A stretch of 64,000 bases of DNA from an uncultured Oligoflexia bacterium (lineage in GTDB: Bacteria; Bdellovibrionota; Bacteriovoracia; Bacteriovoracales; Bacteriovoracaceae). Shown piece by piece: positions 1 through 7,529 of the stretch (its first letter is position 1; every line of letters starts with the position of its first letter). Below the pieces are notes generated by a model. It saw only the letters and a list, made by a program, of their open reading frames with translations, ran no database searches and was not told the origin of the DNA. The stretch covers positions 335,255 to 399,254 of the forward strand of contig CAJXPQ010000001.1 in the NCBI GenBank assembly GCA_913058265.1, given 5' to 3'. A program made the translations under genes and the position numbers.

Positions 1-2
1 CT

Positions 3-926
3 GCAATTGCAGGTGGCGTAGGGACAGCAATACTGACAGGTACCGGTGTATTTGATTTAAATGAAGGATATAATTTGGAGCACTCAGCAATGCTCTCACA
101 AATACAAGATGAAAAAGAAGCATCTGAATATTTACAACTTTCAAGCCAAGTAGACTCTCAAATCACATCAGGTTATATGGATCTTGCTGGCGGGGTCGTT
201 GGTGGAACATTCACTGTTGGAGCGAGAAGCTATGGAGCATATAAAGCCGGAAAAGGTGTATCAGAGTCTGGAAATTTAGTATTAAGGCAAGCAAATCCAG
301 ATGGTGATATGTTTTACGGAGATATCCCTGGAACTGGAGTTTGGGATGATATAGGTAATGGTTATTCAAGACAGAGAAAAGCGAGTGAACTTGATAATGT
401 AACAATAAATCCAAATGGACCAACAGCAATTGAGTATAGACCAACAGGTGTGGCAACGAGAAAACCTAATGCGGTTAGAGATGCAGAAGAGTTTGATGAA
501 TTATTCATCAAAACACCAACAGGTATAACTTTAAGAAACCCTAATATGCCATTAGAAGAGGCCATGCTTAGGACTGGAAGATTAAAAGATCTTGGTAGTA
601 AAGCAGATGATTTTACTGATGATATTGGTCAGATGGTTATTAAAGCAAACGCATCACTTACTGATGTACAAAAAGCAAAGCAAATTGATGAACTTTATAG
701 TATTGAGCTCGCAAAAGGACTTAATCAGGGAGATGTATATAAGGCAAGGAACTCTATTCTTGAAGCCCACACTAGATTTCCATGTACAGTGCATAGATGT
801 ACTCAAGATCAAATAAAAGCAAAACTACTCTATATGAAAATGAATGGTGTTCCTAATAATATTGCCAAAGATAGTATTAGACGTGGGCTTACTGGTTATA
901 CAGATGAAGCTCTTGATACATTATAG
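3..926 (+). CDS. Large surface-type protein, 3' part, open at left edge (probably frameshifted)
   Basis: The frame is already open at base 3 and there is no need for the TTG at 75 as a start, so the gene begins outside the window. The visible 307 residues begin with a glycine/alanine-rich hydrophobic stretch (AIAGGVGTAILTGTGVF), followed by a second Gly/Val-rich segment near GYMDLAGGVVGG. The rest is hydrophilic with no family I recognise. The TAG stop at 924-926 comes in the middle of what looks like continuous coding sequence: from 917 another frame is open without a stop through to the next ORF (ending 1831), and its residues continue naturally (GNTIPDFFETPP). A one-base deletion, or a sequencing error, near 921-926 would explain this. 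A hairpin directly after the TAG (926-940) with seven T is the alternative, a true gene end. Function unknown. Confidence 0.6.
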   Translation, partial: AIAGGVGTAILTGTGVFDLNEGYNLEHSAMLSQIQDEKEASEYLQLSSQVDSQITSGYMDLAGGVVGGTFTVGARSYGAYKAGKGVSESGNLVLRQANPDGDMFYGDIPGTGVWDDIGNGYSRQRKASELDNVTINPNGPTAIEYRPTGVATRKPNAVRDAEEFDELFIKTPTGITLRNPNMPLEEAMLRTGRLKDLGSKADDFTDDIGQMVIKANASLTDVQKAKQIDELYSIELAKGLNQGDVYKARNSILEAHTRFPCTVHRCTQDQIKAKLLYMKMNGVPNNIAKDSIRRGLTGYTDEALDTL

Positions 927-1066
927 GGAATACAATTCCCGATTTTTTTGAAACTCCACCAAGTGGTTTTAACTATAGTGCATCTAAGACAGTTGAAGGT
1001 CTGGATGGTCATGTCAATTCGTCTTGGAGCCGCGCTTTAACAAATGGTGCGATAAGTGAAACTGAT

Positions 1067-1831
1067 GTGAACGTTTTTAGATTTGACCGAATAGCTCCTA
1101 ATAGTGATAAAACCACGAGTGAGCTGGTTGGTCGCTACCTAGGCTCTGATGGAAAGTACCAATACTTATCAATCAATGGTGTCACCAGAAGAATTGATCC
1201 ATCTAATCCAGATATAACTCTTAGAGGTGTCGCAGTTCAAAGAACGGCCTACAAATCAGATTCATCTCCAGGTTCCCCTCATAGCTACGTGCAAGTTGCA
1301 GATAATGTTTATGAGACTGATCCTACCATTGCCATGAATAACCTTGTGGGGAAGAAAGTAGTTGTAACGAGAAATATGGATGGCCATGACTACGATACAA
1401 CAGGGATTATTGTTTTAAAGGATGGGAAACCCCATCTTCAATACAACAAAGTCGGTGATAGACAAGATATTTCATCTCTTGTTAATGTCGATGACAATAC
1501 TGTCACTCAAATAAGTAGAATTCATACAAGAACAGATATCATCCAAAGAACTGGTAGTAGTAATATGATTAGTTCAAGAAGTGTTGATGAAGCCCTTGAT
1601 TCTATGGCCGAAGTAAAGATTACCTATCAGGCAAGAGCATATGCTAGTGCGAAACCTGATGAGACAACTCTAAGCGGACGCTATGTTGGCTGGTCTGGCA
1701 GTGGTGATGATAAATTTATTGTTATTAGAAGTGCAAATGGACAAGATCAATATATTCCATTCTCTCAGGTTGATTCACTACAAGGAATTGATGCAAATAT
1801 AATTGAGTATAATCAAGGTATAATCCCATAG
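1067..1831 (+). CDS. Continuation of the frameshifted surface-type protein, with SH3-like beta repeats
   Basis: The first possible start codon is GTG 1067, but the frame is open and coding-like from about 917, and no ribosome binding site precedes 1067. It is therefore more likely the C-terminal half of the gene upstream than an independent gene. The 254 residues contain three loosely similar beta-rich units, each of the form GR/GK-Y/V-x-G followed by a short strand and an aromatic: around VGRYLGSDGKYQYLSINGV, around TTGIIVLKDGKPHLQYNKV, and around LSGRYVGWSGSGDDKFIVI. Such units resemble small SH3-like barrels, but that is inference from pattern only. There is no cysteine pair, catalytic motif or membrane segment. 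It ends 85 bases before a convergent gene, without an obvious terminator. I do not recognise the family. Confidence 0.5.
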   Translation: MNVFRFDRIAPNSDKTTSELVGRYLGSDGKYQYLSINGVTRRIDPSNPDITLRGVAVQRTAYKSDSSPGSPHSYVQVADNVYETDPTIAMNNLVGKKVVVTRNMDGHDYDTTGIIVLKDGKPHLQYNKVGDRQDISSLVNVDDNTVTQISRIHTRTDIIQRTGSSNMISSRSVDEALDSMAEVKITYQARAYASAKPDETTLSGRYVGWSGSGDDKFIVIRSANGQDQYIPFSQVDSLQGIDANIIEYNQGIIP

Positions 1832-1916
1832 ATACTTTGAAGGTCAAAAACACAAAATATCAAACAAGAAAATATATGATACAAGAGAAATTTCGGAGAA
1901 AAAAGTCCTTAATAAC

Positions 1917-2105
1917 TCACTGCGCTCTTTCGGACTCAAAAGATGTGATCAATCCATCCTCACAAGTATACTTTATTTCGATAGGCCTGCAACAAACTTC
2001 GCAGTCCTCAATATAACTTTGATTACCACTAAAGACCTCAACGACCATTGAAATCTGCTCCATACAAAAGGGACAACTAAAAAAGTGTTCTAATTCACCG
2101 TGCAT
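1917..2105 (-). CDS. CPXCG-motif cysteine-rich zinc-ribbon protein
   Basis: A 62-residue protein with two Cys-x-x-Cys knuckles: CPFC near residue 11 and CEVC near residue 35, followed by a third pair of Cys (C-R-P and YTCED). The core, CPFCMEQISMVVE then SQxYIEDCEVCCRPIEI, fits the small CPXCG family of predicted zinc-binding proteins found across proteobacteria; the usual Gly after the first knuckle is Met here. Family members have no established biochemical role. It is transcribed away from the ABC transporter gene, and the two share a 74-base intergenic region that contains a strong symmetric dyad (2129-2163). ATG start at 2105 preceded on its strand by GGGAGCAG, an acceptable ribosome binding site. 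Confidence 0.8.
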   Translation of the reverse strand: MHGELEHFFSCPFCMEQISMVVEVFSGNQSYIEDCEVCCRPIEIKYTCEDGLITSFESERAQ

Positions 2106-2128
2106 ATCTGCTCCCTAAAATAAAATAC

Positions 2129-2163
2129 AGCATATACTGTAGTTTGAAACTTACAAATATGCT
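2129..2163. promoter_or_regulatory. Symmetric dyad in a divergent promoter region
   Basis: AGCATAT (2129-2135) and ATATGCT (2157-2163) are exact inverted copies placed symmetrically around a perfect 11-base palindrome, AGTTTGAAACT (2141-2151); the shared centre is base 2146. The site lies between two divergent genes, the CPXCG protein and the ABC exporter. The arrangement is what a dimeric repressor operator looks like. The regulator is unknown, and no adjacent regulator gene is present in the window. Confidence 0.4.
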
Positions 2164-2179
2164 AGACTCCCAATAAGAT

Positions 2180-3919
2180 ATGAAAAATAAAAACTTATTT
2201 ATAAAACTACTTAAATTATCTCGCAATGAGTGGCCGCTACTTTTTAAAGGTATGATTTTTTTATTTATAAGTAGTGCTGCTTTGATGGTCTATCCTCAGT
2301 ATATAAAAGTTATTATTGATGAAGCCATGAAAACTAAAGATATGAATGCTCTCAACAGTGCCGCCATTATCGCCATGGTAGTGTTTATAATTCAGGCAAT
2401 ATCCTCTAGTTTACGTTCATATTATTTTACCTTAGCTGGTGAGAAAACTGTTAAAAGGTTAAGATCTAAACTATTTTCTCAAATTATTTATCAAGAAATG
2501 ACATTTTTTGATTTCTCAAAAACAGGAGAACTCCTAGGACGATTATCATCTGACATGGCGGTATTACAAAATGCTTTAAGTGTAAATATCTCAATGCTCG
2601 TCAGGAGTGGTTTTCAAGCATTCGGAGGTCTAATACTACTCTTCATTACATCGACTAAACTTACCGTTTTTATATTACTCGTTATTCCACCCATTGGATT
2701 GCTGGTCGCTATTTTTGGTAAAAAAGTAAAAGCGTTTTCAAAGTCTACTCAAGATGCGTTAGCTCTTTCATCTGCAGTCGCAGAAGAGAGTATATCTGGA
2801 GTAAGAACGGTTAAAGCTTTTGCTCAAGAAAGCTTCGAAATTAATAGATACGATGAGCAGCTACAAAAATCTTTTGAATTGTCGAAAAAAAGGATTACCG
2901 TTGTTGCAAACTTCAGTGCCATGGTCTCTATCTTAGGTTTTTTAGCGATAGTATTTATTGTTTGGTACGGTGGAAGACTGGTTATACAAAATGAAATGAG
3001 TATCGGTACTCTAACCTCATACATTTTATATGTCATGACTGTAGCTTTCTCGGCAGGTATCTTAGGCAGTCTATACACTGACTTTATGTCAGCCTTTGGC
3101 GCCGGCCATAGAGTTTTTGAATTAATGGAGAAATCCACCGTTGGAAAAGAAAACTCTAATAAGCCGCTTAAAGAAATAACAGACGGCTCTATTGAATTTC
3201 AGGGTGCGACTTTTTCTTACCCGGCCAGAGCAGATTTACATATATTAAATTCTCTTGATTTAAAAATCGCTCCTAAAGAAACAGTGGCCATAGTAGGCTC
3301 ATCAGGAGGTGGTAAATCCACCATCACTCAGTTATTAATGAGATTTTATGATTTAAATAAAGGTCAAATATTAATTGATCAAAAGCCAATCAAGCAATTT
3401 GACTTGTATGCACTTAGAAAACAAATTGGTATCGTCTCTCAAGAGCCGATATTAATCTCAGAGTCCATAGAGGATAATATTCGCTACGGAAATCCTACAG
3501 CTAGTTTCGATGAAGTCACCTCTGCAGCAAAGCTAGCATATGCTTACGACTTCATCTCCGATTTTCCTGAAGGTTTTAAAACTCTTGTGGGTGAAAAAGG
3601 TGTTCAATTATCTGGGGGACAAAAACAACGAGTTGCAATTGCACGAGCAATTTTAAAAGATCCAAAGATTTTAATTCTTGATGAAGCGACTAGTGCACTT
3701 GATAGTGAAAGTGAATTTTTAGTACAAAAAGCTCTGGATAATTTACGAAAAAGTCGAACGACACTAATTATTGCTCACAGGTTATCAACCATAAAGAATG
3801 CTGATAAAATTTTTGTCTTAAACCTAGGTCAAATCATTCAAGTAGGATCACATAAAGAATTGATACAAGATAAAGATGGATTCTATAGTAAATTAATTGA
3901 AAAACAGTTTAAATCATAA
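2180..3919 (+). CDS. ABC exporter, fused membrane and ATPase half-transporter (MsbA/BmrA type)
   Basis: 579 residues, the usual length for a homodimeric type IV ABC exporter. Residues about 20-310 form the six-helix membrane domain. The ATPase domain follows (about 335-575) with all motifs intact: Walker A GSSGGGKST, Q-loop VSQEP, signature LSGGQKQR, Walker B ILILDEAT and the switch histidine in AHRLST. The TGE/LGRLSSD segment after helix 2 (near residue 115) is typical of lipid/multidrug exporters of the MsbA, LmrA and BmrA group. The substrate cannot be told from sequence. The ATG at 2180 has only a weak ribosome binding site. The next gene begins 10 bases after the stop, so the two are co-transcribed. 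Confidence 0.9.
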   Translation: MKNKNLFIKLLKLSRNEWPLLFKGMIFLFISSAALMVYPQYIKVIIDEAMKTKDMNALNSAAIIAMVVFIIQAISSSLRSYYFTLAGEKTVKRLRSKLFSQIIYQEMTFFDFSKTGELLGRLSSDMAVLQNALSVNISMLVRSGFQAFGGLILLFITSTKLTVFILLVIPPIGLLVAIFGKKVKAFSKSTQDALALSSAVAEESISGVRTVKAFAQESFEINRYDEQLQKSFELSKKRITVVANFSAMVSILGFLAIVFIVWYGGRLVIQNEMSIGTLTSYILYVMTVAFSAGILGSLYTDFMSAFGAGHRVFELMEKSTVGKENSNKPLKEITDGSIEFQGATFSYPARADLHILNSLDLKIAPKETVAIVGSSGGGKSTITQLLMRFYDLNKGQILIDQKPIKQFDLYALRKQIGIVSQEPILISESIEDNIRYGNPTASFDEVTSAAKLAYAYDFISDFPEGFKTLVGEKGVQLSGGQKQRVAIARAILKDPKILILDEATSALDSESEFLVQKALDNLRKSRTTLIIAHRLSTIKNADKIFVLNLGQIIQVGSHKELIQDKDGFYSKLIEKQFKS

Positions 3920-3929
3920 AGGAATAATC

Positions 3930-4271
3930 ATGGAAAGACTTACCCTCGCCTCAGCTCAAGTCGAATCGACAGCATTAAGCTTCATATCTCAAAATCATAA
4001 TGATACGGTTAAAGAAATTATCAGTGCGATTACCAGTAACAAAGTTGTTGTGGTAGGAATGGCGCAAAATCCAGTCGTGAGAAAAGCTAAAAAGACTCTT
4101 GAGGCAAAAAAACTAGACTATACATATCTTTCATATGGAAGTTACACTTCCAAATGGCAACAAAGACTTGCTATTAAATTATGGAGTGGATGGCCAACAT
4201 TTCCACAAGTCTTCATAGATGGAAAGCTAGTGGGTGGCGCAAAAGAATTAATTGAGTTTTTAAAAGAATAG
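3930..4271 (+). CDS. Glutaredoxin-fold protein lacking all cysteines
   Basis: I take ATG 3930 as the start because AAAGGA (3918-3923) sits just upstream; the in-frame TTG at 3897 lies inside the ABC gene. The 113-residue product has the glutaredoxin fold: a first strand NKVVVVGMAQNP, helix VVRKAKKTLEAKKL, then the glutathione-binding strand GWPTFPQVFIDGKLVGG and the last helix. The segment SKWQQRLAIKLWSGWPTFPQVF is close to CGFS/CxxC glutaredoxins. The active-site position, normally Cys-Pro-x-Cys or CGFS, reads AQNP, and there is not a single Cys in the protein. It therefore cannot do thiol-disulfide exchange or ligate an iron-sulfur cluster through its own Cys; a glutathione-binding or scaffold role is inference. 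It follows the ABC exporter, which may suggest a shared task. Confidence 0.75.
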   Translation: MERLTLASAQVESTALSFISQNHNDTVKEIISAITSNKVVVVGMAQNPVVRKAKKTLEAKKLDYTYLSYGSYTSKWQQRLAIKLWSGWPTFPQVFIDGKLVGGAKELIEFLKE

Positions 4272-4330
4272 TTCAATCTTACTTAAAAACAGACAGTTAT
4301 ATTGAATAAGACTGAGAAAAAATAGAATTT

Positions 4331-4801
4331 TTATGAATCGAATAACGTGCTTCGATTTCCTTCTATTAGTGATCTAACTTCTTCTGTAACTTTCTTCATT
4401 TCTCTAGAACTAAGAGTTTCCTTAAATCTAGTTGAGACAATTATATTATGACCTTGATAAATCTCAACTTCCTCAACAAGTTTAAGCTCAGAAAGTAATC
4501 CCACTCGTTTTTCAAAAGTAGCATCGCCAAGCTTAGAATTTATAAAATCATTTTCTCTTAATAACTTTAAAATCTTTAGTGATATCTCCTGAGCTTTCAT
4601 CCTAGATTCTTTAGATCTAGAGCTATTAGTTTTATAGGCCCTTCGTTGTTGATCAGGCGTTCCTTTTTGGAATTTCCGACCAAAACTGTACTTCACACAG
4701 ATCACTTCAGAACAAGATTTTTGATAACCACCACCACTCACATGTGCCTCCTGAATAAAAAATATTGAAAATATAATTATGAACACTTTTAGATTTTTCA
4801 A
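4331..4801 (-). CDS. Small secreted protein of unknown function
   Basis: The frame has an upstream TTG at 4813, but the second TTG at 4801 is preceded at the right distance by GGGGG, so I favour it (156 residues). The N-terminus is a clear signal peptide: MKNLKVF, then a hydrophobic core of Ile and Phe ending near QEAHVSG. The mature part begins with two Cys in SCSEVICVKYSFG, then is basic and rich in Ser/Arg, and ends in a predicted alpha-helical region with several charged residues. The two Cys may form a disulfide after export. I recognise no family. It is transcribed alone, convergent with the glutaredoxin-like gene and downstream of the acyltransferase gene on the same strand. Confidence 0.6.
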   Translation of the reverse strand: MKNLKVFIIIFSIFFIQEAHVSGGGYQKSCSEVICVKYSFGRKFQKGTPDQQRRAYKTNSSRSKESRMKAQEISLKILKLLRENDFINSKLGDATFEKRVGLLSELKLVEEVEIYQGHNIIVSTRFKETLSSREMKKVTEEVRSLIEGNRSTLFDS

Positions 4802-4867
4802 TAATACCCCCAACCTAAGATAGTTTACAGTTTATCTAGAATAGCAGGTGAACTGACTCTAAATGAT

Positions 4868-6943
4868 TTAGTTCTCCCTTAAGAGACAGGAGATATACAT
4901 GGTATTCGTACTAAAGCTCCTTTCCTTGGACTTAACTTGATCGATATTAAATACTAAGTAAGCCGCAGTCAAATACAATAAATCCTTTAGTATTTTCACT
5001 TTGTTTTTGAAGAATTCTCCTAATAGTTTTGCAGCATCATCTGTTATATGACTTCTATCCCGGTAAAGACTTCTTCCATCTATAACAATTAAACATTTAT
5101 CATTCGGACAATAGAAAGTGTTAAAATCAATAAATGTAATATCATTCCTAATTTTATTAAAGAAAGTATTAAGAGGTTCGTGATAATCTTGCTGTTCTTT
5201 AGATGTGAGGCCAGAAAAGGTTAGTTGGTTAGTTTGCAGGTTTGTATAACGTCCAATCGAATTGACGTTACGGTATATCAGTTTTCTTATACTCTCATTG
5301 TATGTCGGGGCGTTCTTGATAATCCAGACATTCACTCCAATAGATTTTAATTTCTTTATTGTATACGCGAGGTTTGTTTCAAACAAAATAGTCGATTTAT
5401 CACGAATAACACTCCACCAAGACACTAGAAATACATTCTTAATCTTTGAGTTTTTTAATTTGTTAAAGACGGTGTTGTTATATCTTGAACATTTATCAGA
5501 TTTAATTTTAGTATCAGCAATTAAAAGCCCCGCACATCCAGAGACTCCAGAAAAGAAATATTTACTATTGTTCATTTTTGCAATACTAGTAAAAGTAGAA
5601 AATGATGCCTGAGCAAAGCTATCCCCCCATACCAGAAATGAAGATTTCGCTTTGATATCCTTTTTGGGATTTTTCTCAAGTGCTTCACACAGATTTTCTT
5701 GTTTTAACCTTAAGATACTTTCTTCAATTTGTTCATCATCATGAGAGTAGCATTTTTCTGATAATATATTCTCGCTATTTAATGATTTTGTAATATTAAG
5801 GTAATTAATATCAAAGCGACTAGGAAGGCCTCCCTGTTTAATAACATAAATTGCTGAGAATAGAATTATGAGTGTTGAAATAAGATATGAAAGAAATAGT
5901 TTGTAGTGCGTGTTAAGTATTTTTCTCTTTCGTACTGGATTTTCAATGAAATATGTCGATAAGGTTGCAAGTAAAAAAGAGAAAAATAATATTATAACTT
6001 TATCTATAATATTAAGATTACTCCCGAAGTACTCCTTGTAAAATACAATAAGAGGCCAATGCCACAAATACAGCGAATAAGATGTAAGTCCAATAAACCT
6101 AATCGGGGCCAATGAGAGTATTTTTCCAATAACTGTTCGCCTCTGCGAATTAGAAAATAAAATAAGAAAAGTTCCAAGTGTTGGAATGAGAGCTAGAAGT
6201 CCAGGGAAGCTCGTTTTATCATCAAAAGAAAAAATACTATATGAAATTAATGTAAGACCTAAAATGGATAAAAAGTTATCAACGTAATCATTCTTTATGA
6301 GTGGGATAAGCTTTAGTGCTAAGATGCTGCCGAGAAGCAGTTCCCACATCCGTGTGGGGAGTAAATAGAACGTAAAGGCTTCATCTTCTAATAAATATAA
6401 AAAACTATAACTAAAAGATATGGTGAAAAGACTTAAAATAGCTATATTCAGAGTTCTAGCTGATTTCTTTCGCAGGGCGACAAGTAATAAAGGTAAAAAC
6501 AAATAAAACTGTTCCTCAAGACCAAGAGACCATGTGTGTAACAAGGGCTTACTTGTCGCTAAATGATCAAAGTATCCAACCTGATTGTAAAAATGAATAT
6601 TACTGCCATAGAAGAGTGAGGGAATGAGACTTTTAAAAAAATTAACTGTTTCAAGTGGTAAAAGTATGACGATTGATAAATAGGAAGACACTAGAAGTAA
6701 TACATAGAAAGCCGGAATAATTCTACGGATTCTTTTTTCATAGAACTGCTTTAGGGAAAAGGTTTTGTTTTGCATACCTTGAAGAATTATATTCGTGAGT
6801 AGGTAGCCTGAAATGACAAAGAAAATATCAACACCAATATAACCGCCAGAGAAAGCTCTGAATTCAAGATGACATAAAACAATGGAGAGAACAGCGATTG
6901 CTCTTAGACCGTCAATCTCGAGTCTATAGTCTTTTTGTGCTAC
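4868..6943 (-). CDS. Acyltransferase-3/SGNH O-acyltransferase (OafA-like), non-standard start
   Basis: The longest ATG-started frame begins at 6775, yet 56 more in-frame codons upstream encode the family's N-terminus: YRLEIDGLRAIAVLSIVLCH, then GGYIGVDIFFVISGYLLTNI. So the true gene begins near 6943. No ATG, GTG or TTG exists in frame there; AAGGGG (6955-6950) is a ribosome binding site six bases before GTA 6943, and ATT 6949 abuts it. With GTA the product is 691 residues. Residues 1 to about 370 are the multi-helix acyltransferase domain with the catalytic His after SIVLCH. About 395-640 is a periplasmic SGNH domain with the GDSF block and the DRSHIT block. Such proteins O-acetylate LPS O-antigen or peptidoglycan. 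It could also be a mutated start. The C-terminal 45 residues after the SGNH domain are atypical. Confidence 0.8.
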   Translation of the reverse strand, partial: VAQKDYRLEIDGLRAIAVLSIVLCHLEFRAFSGGYIGVDIFFVISGYLLTNIILQGMQNKTFSLKQFYEKRIRRIIPAFYVLLLVSSYLSIVILLPLETVNFFKSLIPSLFYGSNIHFYNQVGYFDHLATSKPLLHTWSLGLEEQFYLFLPLLLVALRKKSARTLNIAILSLFTISFSYSFLYLLEDEAFTFYLLPTRMWELLLGSILALKLIPLIKNDYVDNFLSILGLTLISYSIFSFDDKTSFPGLLALIPTLGTFLILFSNSQRRTVIGKILSLAPIRFIGLTSYSLYLWHWPLIVFYKEYFGSNLNIIDKVIILFFSFLLATLSTYFIENPVRKRKILNTHYKLFLSYLISTLIILFSAIYVIKQGGLPSRFDINYLNITKSLNSENILSEKCYSHDDEQIEESILRLKQENLCEALEKNPKKDIKAKSSFLVWGDSFAQASFSTFTSIAKMNNSKYFFSGVSGCAGLLIADTKIKSDKCSRYNNTVFNKLKNSKIKNVFLVSWWSVIRDKSTILFETNLAYTIKKLKSIGVNVWIIKNAPTYNESIRKLIYRNVNSIGRYTNLQTNQLTFSGLTSKEQQDYHEPLNTFFNKIRNDITFIDFNTFYCPNDKCLIVIDGRSLYRDRSHITDDAAKLLGEFFKNKVKILKDLLYLTAAYLVFNIDQVKSKERSFSTNTMYISCLLREN

Positions 6944-6949
6944 TTTAAT

Positions 6950-7529
6950 CCCCTTATTTGGAAGTACAAATTATGTAATTATATTATACTTTTTTACAAA
7001 TAACCATTCTTAGGGAATTCATCATTTTGTTAAAATTCCCAAGCTAAGATATGACTATTCTTTTTACCTTGAATAATTTCAATAGAACGACTTCACCACC
7101 TGGACACCAAAGTTCAGCTTTTATGCCTCCAAAATTAGAAGGAGCTAAGTATAAGGAGAATTAGCACCCTATTCGCATGACAGAGAAAGTACCACTCTCC
7201 CACCCCTCCAACTTCTAACCCTCTATCATTTAATTTATATGAAATATTTCGTGAATTAACTTATTATATTTAAAAACTATATTTTTCTTAGTTAAGCCTA
7301 AAACCAAAAGTATCAAACAACCCTATTTGTTTTAAATTAACTTCTATTACTCAATATTATATGAAAAGGAAGGGTCTTCCCTTGTAGAATTTTTTCCTGG
7401 TTGACCTGTCGGTAATGCTTTTTAATAAGTTTATAGAGGTCTGAATACCTTGGATCAATTTTTTTAGAGTCAGATTCAGTATATTTTGTTATAAAAATCT
7501 ATAAATCCAAAATGACTTAAAGGCTTAAT
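6950..7529. other. Longest gene-free stretch in the window
   Basis: About 580 bases with no convincing gene on either strand. It holds the leader of the acyltransferase at one end and a promoter for prfC at the other. A 38-codon open stretch on the minus strand (7047-7160) encodes a peptide containing ELWCPGGEVV with no start codon or ribosome binding site; it may be a relic of a lost gene. No tRNA, terminator with a T-run or long repeat is visible. Confidence 0.5.
7401..7429 (+). promoter_or_regulatory. Sigma-70-type promoter for prfC
   Basis: TTGACC (7401-7406), a 17-base spacer, then AATAAG (7424-7429). The -35 box matches five of six consensus bases and the -10 four of six. It lies 100 bases before the prfC start codon and is the best promoter candidate in this gap. 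Confidence 0.45.

Noticed and set aside
926..949. Terminator directly after the first ORF
   Set aside because: Six-base stem with seven T would qualify, but the coding-like sequence that continues in another frame makes a frameshift in one gene more likely; both remain possible.
7047..7160. Minus-strand open stretch of 38 codons with ELWCPGGEVV
   Set aside because: No start codon, no ribosome binding site and no frame continuation; too short to call a gene. Kept only as a note on a possible relic.
7370..7382. Hairpin GGAAG-GGT-CTTCC upstream of prfC
   Set aside because: Short stem and the T-run begins too far away to act as a terminator.
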